From Pohlia nutans (Eukaryota > Streptophyta > Bryopsida > Bryales > Mniaceae), in assembly GCA_022496805.1 (NCBI GenBank), contig CM040106.1, positions 3,224,001 to 3,288,000 of the forward strand: 64,000 nucleotides of DNA. The letters run 5' to 3'. Position 1 is the stretch's first letter, and each line of letters opens with the position of its first letter. The translations under genes and the position numbers were made by a program. The notes beneath the pieces were generated by a model. It saw nothing but the letters and a program-made list of their open reading frames with translations. It was not told the DNA's origin and made no database searches. Shown here piece by piece: positions 36,130-48,119 of this stretch.

Positions 36130-36650
36130 TACAAGCTCAAGTACATTTGTGCTTAACCCCTAAATGACAGAAGGGGTAAGGGCAAGACATAAATGTGTTA
36201 TAAAAAATTACTTCTTCAACTTTGATGAAGTTTGGTCCAAAAGAGAAATTGAGGAGCTTGATGTTTAGTAATTATCCATACAATCAAATTTCAAAAAATA
36301 GTTTTTTATCATCTCATAATGAATTTAGAAGCATTTAACTTCAAATATTTATCAGAATTACAAATATTATTTTTAGAATTTGAAATTTTGTATGATTCGT
36401 TAAAACTAGACATTCTATTCTAAAAATAAAAAAGAAAAATTTTCAATGGAGAGAACATCATTACCTTCCCCAAATAGTAAGTTTTTTAACACTACACAAT
36501 GTAGAAGTGTTAGTTTTTGAAAATTTCTCCCGGGTGGAGTTCAACTCCGATTGACATGATTCAAATTGGGTTTGAAAGTGCACTTGATTCCCTATTTAAA
36601 AATAATTTTTATTCTCTATAAAAAAGTTTCTATTTTTGGCAGCCCGTAAA
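36130..36650 (+). repeat. Dispersed repeat, copy 2 of 3
   Basis: Shares long stretches with 38180-38770 (GGGGTAAGGGCAA..., CAACTTTGATGAA, GAATTTAGAAGCATTTA, GACATGATTCAAATTGGGTT) and more weakly with 28170-28500. Same orientation in all three. Confidence 0.75.
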
Positions 36651-38179
36651 AAAAGGGCGGAGACCATAAAATGGTTGATCCGTCACTTAGGGGTTAAATA
36701 TAATTATATACACCATAGTACTTACCATGTTTCAACTCAACAATGTCAAATAGATGGTAATTTTTCATTGTCAGTGTTGGGAGACCAGGATTAATAGAAA
36801 GTATGAGCATCAAAGAATCATCCTAAGTTTTTTTTAATGAGATTATATTCAAGGGTGAAGAAAGCCGTTACATTGGTGAGGGTTTAGAGTGTGACTGGAT
36901 TTATCATCTATATACCATAACACTAATTACCTAATGTGATCCTGGTCATTAGGGACCGATCGAGTAGATAGGCTGACTAAGCTATGGATGGAACTTGAGA
37001 GTGACATTCGTCTTGTCTTAACAGTCATATTTCATAAAGAAGTGTTTTAATTTTTTGTTGTTTTCATATTTAAATCCTTGGTTAAAAAATAAATGGTAGG
37101 ACTTCATAACATTTTGATTTGTAGCCTAGTTAGAAGGAACAAACATAGTTCTTTGTGTTATTTGAAAATTGAAAATGTGCTACTTTTATTCGTACTTTTT
37201 AGTGAATTGATCTAGTTTTGAGCGCATAGCAATCTTCATGAACCTTTTGTGCTTTTTCCATTGTCTTTGACCCATTGAAACATAATTGGGAAGTTATTTT
37301 TTATATTCTTGTAGTTGCTAGTCAAATTAATTTAACTTCTACCAAAATATTAAAGGTATTTTGATACATCACATTATATATATAAATTTATTCATTGATA
37401 TTCATATATGTTTCGAAGTATTTGATGCTATGATTTTGTTAGAAAAGATGATATCATTTTTACCTTTTTCTAGTGTGAAAATTCACTTTCCAATAGTAAA
37501 AGCTAATATGTTGCAAATAAGCAAATATTAATTTTTATAGAATATGAATGAACTCTATAACCTATAACTGAAATCACATATTTTATAAACTAGTAAAATT
37601 TCATCGCTCAATGTAATACCTTTACATTGATTTCAAAATGCCTACCAATTAGACAAAACATATCGTACACCAAACGGTGGTTGTATACATCCAATTTTAT
37701 TTATAGACTATTACTTCAAGAGACCTTTATTGCAAATTAATGTTTTTACCATGGTTCAACAGGAGATCCCAAACAACAATTTGGGAAAGTACAAGGTTAC
37801 GTGAATTAAGTTAATAATAAATTTTTTAAATGTTATTTACACATCAACGTACTTGGAGGTGTAAAATGGGGAATTTTTAGCAGTGCCTGTGTATAACCTA
37901 TTATTGAGCAAAATGTGGTATAAACATGATGGATTTTGCACTCCTCATTTTTGTGGTGGTTTATACGGGGTTTACAATGTTACATAAAATATGTTTATCT
38001 CTTTTACTTTATTTTATGATTTTCTGAACATCACATTAGAAGTTCCAAATATTTGGTTAATTCTTCAAAGATACAAAATCAACTATTTTTTGTAAAAGAG
38101 TGCAAGTCTCCTTTCTAAAAGATTTTTTGGACAATTATACTTTACCTAACATTATTTTTGCATAAATCACAAAATAAAT

Positions 38180-38770
38180 GCAGTGATCTCAAACTTCTTG
38201 GTCAAGGGTATCAATTCATTAACCCAAAAATGATAGATGGAGTAAGGGCAAAACCTAGATGTGTCATAAAATGTTACTTTTGCAACTTTGATGAAATGTG
38301 GTTCAAAAAAAATTCAAGATTCATAATTTTTAGTGATTATCCTTGTGGTCAAATTTAAAAAAATATTTTAGATACTCGTTTATTGAATTTAGAAGCATTT
38401 ACCATTTGATATTTACCAAAATCACAAATTTATTTTTAGAATTTGAAATTTGGCATGATTGATTTAAACTAAAAATTCTATTCTAAAGTTCAAAAAATAT
38501 TTTTTTTAAAGGAAAGAACATCATTAATTTCCCAAAATAGTAATTTTTATAACACTAGGACAATATTGAAATCTTTGACTTTGAAAAAATGTCCTAGGTA
38601 GAGTTTTACTTGAATAGACATGATTCAAATTGGGTTTGGAAAGTCAACTTAATTTCCTATTTGAAAAGGTTTTTTATAAAGATGTTTTTTCCGTCTTGGG
38701 TAAGCTATTAAAAAAAGGTAACGATCATAAAATGGTGGCTTGGTCACTTAGGGTGAAGATAGGTGCTTCA
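38180..38770 (+). repeat. Dispersed repeat, copy 3 of 3
   Basis: Closest to copy 2. Short open frames at 38158-38358 and 38630-38818 fall in this block and are not conserved in copy 2, so they are not genes. Confidence 0.75.
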
Positions 38771-38810
38771 GTTTTGGACTTTCAAACATTCAACATCCTC
38801 ATTTGCATTA

Positions 38811-39343
38811 AACCCTAAACGTCCCATGGGGATGGTAGATACATGGCCGTATAATTGGCATTTGCTACCAACAAGAAGCTCTAAATTAAGATCTCAATAA
38901 CTCACTAGAACCGCATTGATCTAAATTCCAACTTCTCTTTTGAACTTATACCTATTAAAAGTGTGGATCCATTCCAAATACAACCAAAATACACCGTATT
39001 CTACTGGCCGCACAGGCACGTTCAGACGTTTAGGGGTTAATTTAAGTTGAAACCGACTACGACATAGGGTACAGAAAAAATAAAATGCTTTTGAGGCAAC
39101 TTAACATTTATTAACCCCTAAACGTCTAAACGTGCCTTTGCGACAGGTAGAATACGTTGTATTTTGACTATATTTGGAATGAATCCACACCGCTAATGGG
39201 TATTAGGTCAAAAGAAAAGTTGAAATTTAGATCAATGCGATTCTAACAAGCTTCTAAGATCCCAATTTTAAAATTTCTTGTTGATAAAAAACCCAATTAT
39301 ACGATAGCGTATATACTATCCGTATGGGACGTTCAGGGGTTAA
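38811..39343. repeat. Inverted repeat with 230-base arms
   Basis: Left arm 38811-39040 and right arm 39111-39343 are reverse complements with scattered mismatches, separated by about 70 bases. Both outer and inner edges carry AACCCCTAAACGTC-type strings. A further direct partial copy of the right arm follows at 39344-39500, and a diverged one lies near 34078-34193. This is a foldback repeat family. Confidence 0.85.
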
Positions 39344-39607
39344 CCCCTAAAGGTCTGAATGTGCCGTGGCGACCAGTAGAATATGGTGTATTTTGATTGT
39401 ATTTGGAATGGATACACTCTTTCAATGGATTTGAGTTCAAATAAGAAGTTAAAATTTAATTCAATGCGGTTCTAATGAGCTATTGAGATCAGGGTATCAA
39501 TTGAACATAGTCGGGTCTCACGGAGCGGAGGTTTTGCAGTATAGTAGCTGTGGCCTGCCGCCGTTGTATGCTAAACAGTGGTGCTCACTGCCGGTGGGTG
39601 CCAGTTC

Positions 39608-39893
39608 TTGCTTTGCCGCAAAGCTCACGCTGTAGACGGAGCTAGCTATTGCACTGCGTGATCCTTCCACATTGCAATTGCTCTGCGCGCTTCGACTTAG
39701 GTAATCACTTCTCTTGAAGGGTTTCACTTCTCTCTTAGTTCCTTAGGTTGTTGCTTTGCCGCAAAGCTCATGTTGTGGACGGAGCTAGCTATTGCACTCC
39801 GTGATCCTTCCACATTGCAATTGCCCTACGCGCTTCGATTTAGGTAATCACTTCTCTTGAAGGGTTTCGCTTCTCTCTTAGTTCCTTAGGTAT
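39608..39893 (+). repeat. 143-base tandem duplication
   Basis: TTGCTTTGCCGCAAAGCTCA begins both copies (39608 and 39751). The copies differ by only a few substitutions, so the duplication is fairly young. Its GC content is higher than its surroundings. It may be the 5' UTR or promoter part of the captured cyclin T gene that follows, but this is inference. Confidence 0.9.
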
Positions 39894-40863
39894 TTGTATT
39901 CAAGCTCTAGCTAGACGTGCTGAAAGGAAGCTGCGATGGGCTGATCATTGCATTTAGTGGTTTGTTGTTGTTGCAGGGAAGATAGCCGCCTCGCACTGTT
40001 TGATCATCCGCAGGCAGTTAACTCATTCGTGCGGTGAGTTGAAGCACAACCTCAAACATTCATTGTTTTAATTCTCTGTTTCTGTGATTTTTTGTGCTTA
40101 AGCAATTTTCAACAATTCTCTTGTCATGTTTGCACGGACGATTAGGGAAATGGATAATTTGTTCACCTTTCATAGTGGTTCAGCGGTCCAACAAGGAAGA
40201 TCTCCTCAATGCCTTGACGCCCAATCCTCACCTTAGTTGCAAAGAAAGGCAACAGTCAGCAACCTGCACAACAGATATCAATATCGTCAGAGCACACACG
40301 AACAGGAAATAGTAGCATATGAGACATTCACGTGCCGCTAGAAAGCTGCATACTGAGGACACCATTAGGCCTAGCAGAGGTGGCTTGGTACGATAAAACT
40401 ACTGAACAATAGACCTGAATTTTTAGGTATAAGAAGGTTTAACAAGTTTTTGTTTATGTTTTTTTTATTTAAAAAAAAACTTGAGTTTTCCATTACCAGA
40501 ACAATCTGACTGGTTCTTACCTCACAGGCAACATAAGAGCATTCAACGATGCTAGACTGTCCTTGTAAGGCCCGTAAACAAGATTCGACAAACTTGGCGG
40601 CTGCAAAAGCCTATTTTTAGCTATTCTTCGTTTTCTTGCTCTCTCCTATCGGCAACGTTTCGCCATTTATATTGTTGACACTGGTTTGACCTATTTGAGA
40701 TGTTGTTTGTCATTGTGTCTTTTAATGAAAAATGACTCTTATGAAGGTTCTGTTATGCATGTGCCTCAGTTATTTACCATTTATGCATCCTCGTTTGTGC
40801 TCACAGCTTTATATTTTTTTGGCATGATGTTAGTTGAATGATCAACATTGATGGAAATTGCAG
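39894..40863 (+). other. Probable 5' part of the captured cyclin T gene (exons not assignable)
   Basis: A GC-richer patch with CGGCAGGCAGTT-like sequence and GTGAGTTG (possible donor, about 40033) is followed by an ATG at 40150 opening [20 protein letters not shown] before a stop. Cyclin T proteins of plants have a short variable N terminus, so this could be the start, but the conserved W-Y-F and S-P-S-R-x-D-G segment is not visible. The stretch ends in an intron with acceptor TTGCAG at 40863. Confidence 0.35.
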
Positions 40864-40875
40864 GCCTCAGGTGAC

Positions 40876-40880
40876 CATTG
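40876..40880 (+). repeat. Target site duplication of the gypsy element (left copy)
   Basis: CATTG immediately before the LTR at 40881 is repeated directly after the other LTR at 50419-50423. Five bases is the expected length for Ty3/gypsy integration. Confidence 0.9.
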
Positions 40881-41293
40881 TGGTAGCTCCTCCTGGTAAG
40901 GACCTACTCGGTAATCAATACCGGGAGGATTGATAGCTATCGAGGAAAAGGAGTTTAACAGAATAGGCAACAAAACACTCAAAGCTAGGTCGGTTATCAC
41001 AAAACCGAGGGAAGACAAACTGATCAGGGCATATAATGGCACACAGAAAGCTACTCGGTAGGCATAAAATCAGAAGAGAATACTTCTAGCAAGAAATCAG
41101 TTATCAAGGAAAATGTGGCGTGCCAATGAGGCTGGCTCTATTGCTTTTATACCACAGTACAACCAGATCTGACAGTTAGATCAGATCGGTAAAGAAGTGT
41201 TTCCTAGATCTACCTACTGGGGTAAGTTGGAAAATTACCCACGTATAACTCAGATCGGTAGACCTACCGATAACTCCTAATTTACGGTTAACA
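40881..41293 (-). repeat. Gypsy 3' LTR
   Basis: 413 bases, ends TG...CA on the element strand, matching 50006-50418. The element's 3' end lies at 40881 and abuts CATTG. Confidence 0.95.
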
Positions 41294-41306
41294 CTATCCC
41301 CCTTCT
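41294..41306 (-). promoter_or_regulatory. Polypurine tract of the gypsy element
   Basis: AGAAGGGGGATAG on the - strand lies directly upstream of the 3' LTR, the position where plus-strand DNA synthesis is primed. Confidence 0.85.
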
Positions 41307-41360
41307 AAACCAAGTTCACACCTGGAACTTGTTTTAAACTGCGATATACAGGAGGGATTT

Positions 41361-43805
41361 CTACGCCGTGGGACCGGTTTGCCTACTGATGGTGCGAGAA
41401 ATCCTAAACCCTTTGTCCTCAGATCTGGTAGGCTCCTTGGTATTCGGCGTGTTGTGCGGAGGATGGCTAGGTGTCCCGGTGTCCGGTGCACTGATATTAC
41501 CTTGCGTGGGGGGGGGGCTGAGTAATTCTCGGCCATCAAATGAATCCCTAAAGATGGAGTCAAAGCCCTCCGTCGGTAATGGAGGAGCTCGGATGGGGCC
41601 GTGTTCCGTCGTGGCCGGGTTCACAATGTGGGTGTCGGTAGAGTCCGGTGATGGGGGTTGCGGAACGAAATTCGGATGTGCTCGTCGGTACTGGTTGAGC
41701 ATCCGGTAGGTGTTGTCAAGTGCCGTCTCGGCCTCCTGTGTTCGGATGTGCAGCGAGTCGTATTCGGTAAGTAGGTGCTCCAGTTCGGTAGTGATGGTTG
41801 CGCGGAGGTCGGTCTCGGTCCGGAAAGCCTGCCTGAGAGTGTGGATGGTGATCCTGTCTTCCGCTGTATCGGCTCTGAGCTGCTCCCGTTCCGTTTCGAC
41901 GGCGTTCAAGAGAATTGCCTGGGCTTGTAATTGTTGGGTCAGGTCGGCGACTTCGATGCAGGCACGTTCACGGTCTTCTTGAACTCAAGCGAGGTTGGTA
42001 GCATGCTGTTGTGCTTCGGTTTGGGAGGTGTCGAGTTGACCCTCCAGCTCGGTAATACGCTTTTGGGCGTTCTCCAGTTGGCGCTGATGTGCTTCCGGGT
42101 CAGAGATGGTAAGTTGTTGAACTTGCGTCTGGACCTCGGTAAGTACCTGAGATAGCGTGTCTGTTGTGCGTTGAAGGAAGCATACATTCTGAAACAAGTT
42201 CCGAGGTCCGTGGAGCCGAATATTCGGAGGGTCAGCGCGCTCCGTTAGGGGAGTAACCGAGGTCAGGGGCGGTGCCATCTGCGCAGATACTTGGATACCG
42301 GTAGTACGAGTGACCTCGGTAGTGAGCATACCTGAAGTCTGGAGTGGCGGGTTCAGTGGCTGCGGTGGTAGATTTGCGCCAATGATCTGTGGTGGTATCG
42401 AGGATGAGCAATTTGGTGACGGAACCGGTAGTGGAGACGGAGTGCGCTGAGATGATCGGTGCGTAGAGGAGGAACCGCCGCCATGCTCGACTTGGGGCCG
42501 AGGATTCCTGCCAAATTTGTTTAAGGCGTCGGTAAGGTCGAGTCGGTTCTTGCGTTTGGAAGTCGTGGGTGCCGGTATGATGCGGCTGCAAAGTCGAGAC
42601 AAGATCCCTAAGTCTGGAAACGTAGAGAAGAGGGGAAGTGATGACCGCCGCTTCGGTAGTTTGTACCGATGCACGCGTCTTGGTGCCGGAGAAGGCGGAG
42701 TACGGGTGCCGGTGCTCGGTACTGGTCCCAGTGCTGCTGTTGTAGTTGTGTCCGGTACGGGTGCCGATGCTGCGGGTTCGGTCGTGGTGGCGGCTGGTTC
42801 TTGTCCTCGGAGAAGAATGTCCCAAATTTCCTCTGAGAGACACAGTGGAGAATGGCCTCCCTTGATGACGGTGAGGTCCTTCTGAAGCTGTCCGAGCATG
42901 AAGGTAGCCCAGTTTCAAGAGGCTCCGGTATCGGTAAGTGAGAGTTCATCGGCGGTGAGTATTTCGTGGAGGCATTGCTTGGACGTATAGGACTGCCTCC
43001 TCTTGAAGTAGATTGCTTGTAGCAAGCCATACTTCCGAGGTTTTAACTCCTCCAGCCCCAACGAAACACTGTAGCCGTCAGTATCGAGTCGGTGAAGGGC
43101 TTCATGGCTGTTGGGACCGATGCTCCAGTATTTGAACTTCTCCGGATCTTGGTTGTTGTTGACTTCGGTAGTCGTGCCAGTCGGTAGTCGGAAGATGTTG
43201 GTGATGTCTACCTGGGTGATAACGTAGGTCTTCCCCATTGCTTCTCCTATGATCGACTGCTATTTGGTGCTATGCGCGGTGTTGATAAAATTCTCCACGA
43301 CATCCTTGCGGATTGCTTGACCACGCGGTAGGTTGACAAAACCCTCGAGGCCAACTCGGTGAATCCACGGGCGTTTGTCTAGATTGGTGGCGGCGAAAGC
43401 TTTCCACGCAACCATGTGTTTGAGCGGTAGGCACGTGAACTCCTTCCAGTCCGGTCCTACCGGGTTGCTGTGGGAAGAGCTTCCCCGGCAACTGTCGACC
43501 GCGGTTTTCTTCTGGCCTGTCATCCTGCAAAAACGCACACGGAGAGTTCCTCGCGTTTTCTCTCGGGAGGTAGAAGTAGGAGCGGCTACCAAGCAAGAAG
43601 GAGGAAGAACTCTAATCCGCGCTATTCGCCTCGGTCGATTGTGTCGGTGGCGGTCAACGGTAGCTACCGGTCGTGGCGGCCGGGGAAGAAGAGAGGGAGA
43701 CGGAGATGGAGGGCGGAGGCGGAGAGCTAACCGGGAGGGGGAGAGAACCGTGGCGGCGGAAGAAGGCATGGTGGGGAAAGGATAAATAGAAGAAGAGGCG
43801 GACAA
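41361..43805 (-). pseudogene. Gypsy extra ORF downstream of integrase (about 815 codons, three stops)
   Basis: The segments 43805-43260, 43238-42915, 42899-41985 and 41909-41361 are in one frame, broken only by TAG (43260-43262) and TGA (42915-42917 and 41985-41987). The N-terminal 280 codons contain RGQAIRKDVVENFINTA and GKTYVITQVDITNIFRLPTG, resembling the plant retrotransposon domain with R-G and V-G-K...I..LP motifs found in Athila-type extra ORFs (tentative). The middle is Pro/Ser/Thr-rich. Residues around 560-690 form a Gln/Glu-rich coiled coil (LENAQKRITELEGQLDTSQ and following). Codon use and GC content equal the rest of the element. Function is unknown; a structural or envelope-position protein is possible, but no signal peptide or membrane segment is visible. 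Confidence 0.75.
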
Positions 43806-44761
43806 GGAAATGAATAAAGAGGGTGGTGGAATGAAGAGAGATAGAGTGGTTGGGTGCGAACTAGGTTGGGAAAGTGTGGGCGCGTTAGGGTTGGGTACTG
43901 CCTAACCTGTCGCTCGGTACAGTTTTTGGCTCGGTGTTACCGAGGTGGTCGGTTCGGTTCGGTATGTCGTAGCGTCAGCGTTGGTGGCGGTTGTGATGCT
44001 GCGGTGGCGGCTGTGATGCTGTGGTCGGTTACCGACGTCAGTGGTCGTATTGGGACGGTAGGTCGGGTCAAAAATACTATCGGTGTGGTATCCAGGTACG
44101 ACTCGGTATCCCGAGTTGACCGAGGAAAAATTTCCACGGTGATGCAGTTGGTGGAGATGGATTTCTCGGTAACTTCTACTTTGTCCTCTGCATCGTCTTC
44201 GATCGCGTCTTGGTTGTCCGGTTAGTGAAGGATGGCACTTTTATCTGGGGCGGTTTGGGCGGCGTGGTGTAGCTGCTCGTCATAGAGAAACTGGTAAGGT
44301 TTTAGTTTGTTGATGTTGACTATAATCGGGTCGGGGTCGAATTTGTCAACGGCCACGAGTTACACCGTATTTTTAGGTAGTGGGTGCTGAACTCGGTAAG
44401 GCCGAAACCATTTATTTTTGAGCTTACCTTGGTGTACGTTAGCACCTTTGGGGTACTAGAGTACCAGATCGCCTAGCCGGAACTGATGTGTCGGGCCCGT
44501 GGTGTTGGGCCATTGAGCGCGGTTCCATTACGATATCCCTTGCGTCTTGAGAGCTCGGTGTCGAGATTCGTCCAAGCGCTCCAGATCGGCCGTGCGTGCT
44601 GCAAGCACCCGACTAGGCGAATGGTTGGTAGGGTTGGTCTTGATCGGTATCAAGTATTCGGTAGGCATTAAGGGGATAATGCCATACAGAAGTTGAAATG
44701 GTGTATGGCTGGTACCGATCTTGAAAGCGGTGCGGTAGGCAAATAAGACTATCAGTAACTG
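43806..44761 (-). other. Gypsy spacer and integrase C-terminal remnant
   Basis: Between the extra ORF and the integrase core lies sequence with many CGGTA motifs. The part nearest the integrase (about 44761-44250) should hold its C-terminal domain, but the frame is broken and I can only see fragments. 43806-44200 is probably the untranslated leader of the extra ORF. Confidence 0.4.
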
Positions 44762-45408
44762 TCAGTCCCAGTCCGTTCGGTTGTCATTGACCAATTTTTG
44801 AAGGAGTTGGACAATCACCTTGTTGGTAGACTCGACTTGACCATTTCCTTGAGGGTAGTATGTAGTGAATGTGTTGTGGCGCAGTAGGAAGTGCTCCATA
44901 AGGGCGTAAATGACCTTGTTGTTGAAATGTACGCCTTGGTCGTTGACGAAATGGAGCGGGTAGCCAAAACGGGTGAGGATGTTGTCATACAGGAATTTTG
45001 TCGTGTCCTTGGCGGTGTGATCGCGGAGTGCAACCGCTTCGATCCATTTGGTGGCGTAGTCCGTGGCTACCAAGATGTATCGGTTGCCGGTGACTGTGCG
45101 TTTGTGGGACCTACAAAATCCAGTCCCCATTTCATAAAAGGTTCTGTGGGTAGGGTGGTAAGTAATTTACTGGTCACAGCTTTCTTGAGTCCTCCCACAC
45201 GTTGACATTCGTCGCAGCTCTGACAACATTCAAAAACGTCTTTATGTAGGGATGGCCACCAGTAACCGGCGTCGAGAATTTTCCGAGTGCTGATCTCGGT
45301 AGAAAAATGCCCTCCCGAGTTACCGTGGTGAAGCTCCCTGATAATTAATGTGGTCTGGTCGCCGGTAATGACCTTCTGTAAAGAGAAATTTTTGCTTTGT
45401 CGATACAA
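44762..45408 (-). pseudogene. Gypsy integrase, zinc-binding and catalytic domains
   Basis: 45408-45067 has the HHCC-type end HHGNSGGHFS...CCQSCDECQR, then KWGLDFVGP. After a frame change near 45110 the catalytic core continues in 45130-44762: VATDYATKW (first Asp), FVNDQGVHF (second Asp) and YYPQGNGQVESTNK (Glu). The D, D, E triad is therefore present. It joins element cDNA into the genome. The frameshift breaks it away from RNase H. Confidence 0.9.
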
Positions 45409-45439
45409 GATGCCATCGACTAACTGAAAATGGGAGGGC

Positions 45440-47556
45440 TCAGTAGGCTAACCTTTTCTTGCGCTCGGTACTCCAGTCGGCAGGGAAGGTGCCGGTTTTG
45501 AGGTAGTCGTGGACTGTCGTGAACCACTCCTGTTGTATGCTAAATAGCTGGACGTCGGACGTGGTATCAGTAATACCGGTGGCCGGTTCGGCTACCGTGT
45601 TCCGAGAAAGTGCGTCTGCAATACCGTGTGTCTTGCCTGGTTTGTAAACGACTGTGAAGTCAAATTCCAGAAAAAAGAGTAACCATCGAGCAATACGGCC
45701 GGAAACTTGAATTTTGTTGACTAAATATATCAATGCCATGTGATCGACGTAAAACACGAACCGGTTAAGGAGGAGGTGTGTCGAAATTTGTTGATGGCGT
45801 AAACCATGGCTAAAGCTTCACGCTTGGTAGTTGTATAATTCTTCTCTGCGCGGCTCAGTAGTCGGGAGGTGTAGATGATGGGCTGGTCGATTTTCCCGAT
45901 AGGGTTCTGCGCCAGCATAGCTCCTACTGCAATATCCGAGGCATCCATATGAATGTGAAATTCCAGCTTCCAATTGACTGCGATTAGGATAAGAGCGTTA
46001 ACATAACACTTTTTCATCTCGGTAAATGCTTGGTTGCACTCGGTAGTCCAAGTAAATGGTTTGTCTTTTCTTGTAAGTAAAGTGATGGGTGCCATAATCC
46101 GGGCGTAATCGCGGATGAAACATCTGTTGAATTGGGCAAGGCCGTTGAAGATCTGGATGTCTTTGATGTTGCGAGGGCGCGGCATTGTGACGAGAGCTTC
46201 GATTTTCTTTGGATCAGGGAATTTGCCTTCTGCGGAGACGACATACCCAAGAATCATATCGGAGCAAACTAGAAAACAACATTTTTCGGGGGTTAGACTG
46301 ATACCGAAGTCACGGCATTTGGTAAAACACTTTCGGAGTTTGTCGAGGTGTGTCTCGGTAGTAGTATACACAATGAAGTCGTCGAGGAAGAGCTTCATGA
46401 AATCATTGAGGTATTCCTTGAAGGCTTAATTGACTGCTCGCTGGTACGTTGGCAGAGCGTTCTTCAAACCGAAGAGCATGACTACCCAGACGAAGGCTCC
46501 CCAGTCGGTAATGAACGCCGTCTTGTGTCGGTCCTCGGGTGCAATCTTGATCTGGTGATAACCGGAGAAGCCATCAAGAAATGAGTACATCTCGTTGCCT
46601 GCTACCGAGTCAAGGACCTCATCGGTAAATGATAGGGGATACGGATCCTACTTTGTTGCCTTGTTGAGGCGCCTGAAATTAACGCAAATTCAAAGTTTGG
46701 CGTTCTTCTTTGGTACCACGATGATTGGTGATAACCAGGTAGCATAGTCCACAGGTTCAATAAATCCTGCGTGCAAAAGTTTATCAAGATCGGTTTTTAC
46801 TGCTGCCGCATAATTAGGATTCATTCGGTAGCGTACCTGATGGATAGCGTACCTGATGGGTAGCGTACCTATTGGGGGAATGCTGGTATCGAGTTCAATC
46901 TTGTGTTGAGCGATGGGTTCCGGGATGCCACGTAGATCATGGTATGACCATGCAAACACATCCTTGAAAGTGCTGAAGATATCTTCAGCCTCTGGTAGTA
47001 GGGAGTCCGGGACGGAAGTACCGATGCGGATAATGTTGGGGTCGGTATCGGTTCCGAGGTTGAGGTCTTGTAGTTGCTCTTCCTTTGTCTGCGACCACTT
47101 TGCTACCGATATTGTTTTTACCTTTTCCCAAATCGGTATTTCATCAACTGGCATGCTACCTTCCGTATGGGTTATGGTTGGTAAGGTGAGCTTGGTAGTA
47201 CTTACCTGGCACAAGTCGTCAATAGCCCATGTTCCAATAGGGAGGAGGAACTCCTCTGCCTCGAGTAGAATGAGTTCTTCTTCGTCGGTAAGGCCTTCCA
47301 CGTAGTTGTAGCATACGAGAGCATCGGGAGTTGTGGCTTCAAAACCTAACTCCCAGTTAATCTGTACTGTTTGGATGGTACCATTACCCATGATCTGTAT
47401 GTGGTCGTTAGCCCAATCGTGAATGACTCGGGCGTCCCTAAACCATAGTCTACCGAGCAACAGTGTATAAGCCGAATTGACATCCTTACAAGAAATAACG
47501 GTGAGAATAATGATATAGGGAATACCATGAATGAAGATCTTGATATCCCTGAGCAA
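45440..47556 (-). pseudogene. Gypsy reverse transcriptase and RNase H
   Basis: From 47556 a long linker follows the protease. RT proper starts near ELDTSIPPIGT and AGFIEPVDYATWLSPIIVV. TAG at 46648-46650 and TAA at 46426-46428 interrupt otherwise collinear coding (K-stop-DPYPL, AVN-stop-AFKEYL). The catalytic motif is FLDDF (about 46375-46390), a usual gypsy variant of YxDD. RNase H starts at HIHMDASDIAVGAML (first Asp) and continues, after a frame change near 45745, to KTHGIADALSRN. Both stops can be explained by C-to-T changes of CAG and CAA. Confidence 0.9.
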
Positions 47557-47592
47557 GCCAAGAGGTTGGACGAGGGAACTATCTGCTATTCT

Positions 47593-47859
47593 TCATTTAA
47601 AAGGTGCCGCTGTTGGGGTCGGTAGTCCAAGCCTGCGTCGCTCGGTTTCGGTGATAACATTTACTCTCGATCCTCCATCCAATAGGACATCATGTAATTG
47701 ATGACTCCCAATTTTGGCTAAGATGATTGGCATGTGACGGTCGATCGCTACTACCGAATGGACTGCCACTGTGGGTGGCTCGGTAACCGGGACGGTTGAC
47801 GGGGTTATTTTACCGAGACGGCGGTGGATATATTTGGCAATACTAGGTGCAATAGCCAT
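47593..47859 (-). pseudogene. Gypsy aspartic protease
   Basis: The core LHDVLLDGGSRVNVI holds a D-G-G-S active site where most retroviral-type proteases have D-T/S-G-A. The same variant is seen in some plant gypsy lineages. It precedes RT in the same frame, with one stop between (about 47593). Confidence 0.8.
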
Positions 47860-48119
47860 AAGGTTTTTTAGACTGACCTGGATTGTTTGTGATTCGATTT
47901 GTTGAAGAATGGTCTCTTGCAGATATCCGTGGTGCTGTTCGGAGCGGTTGGAGCGACGCGGGGTGATGGTGGCTCCAATGGCGAGAGGTCTTGTAGTTCA
48001 CGGACCGTTTGCATCATTTCTTCGCGCAACTGCTCTTGGGCTCGCCAATCGAGCGCCTCGGTTGGACGAGGTGCTTCGGTAGTTGGTGTGGGACTGTTCG
48101 GAACTACCGAGTCTAGATG

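Larger units (their letters stand above)
35177..38810. other. AT-rich sequence with two dispersed repeat copies, no gene
   Basis: I recognise no protein. Apart from the two related blocks listed separately, the only notable string is GGACTTCATAACATTTTGAT (37099), which recurs at the start of the ERD7-like fragment (53737). Confidence 0.45.

Noticed and set aside
42517..44225. + strand ORFs across the gypsy extra ORF and its leader
   Set aside because: Antisense shadows of the - strand coding frame; no protein family and no start context.
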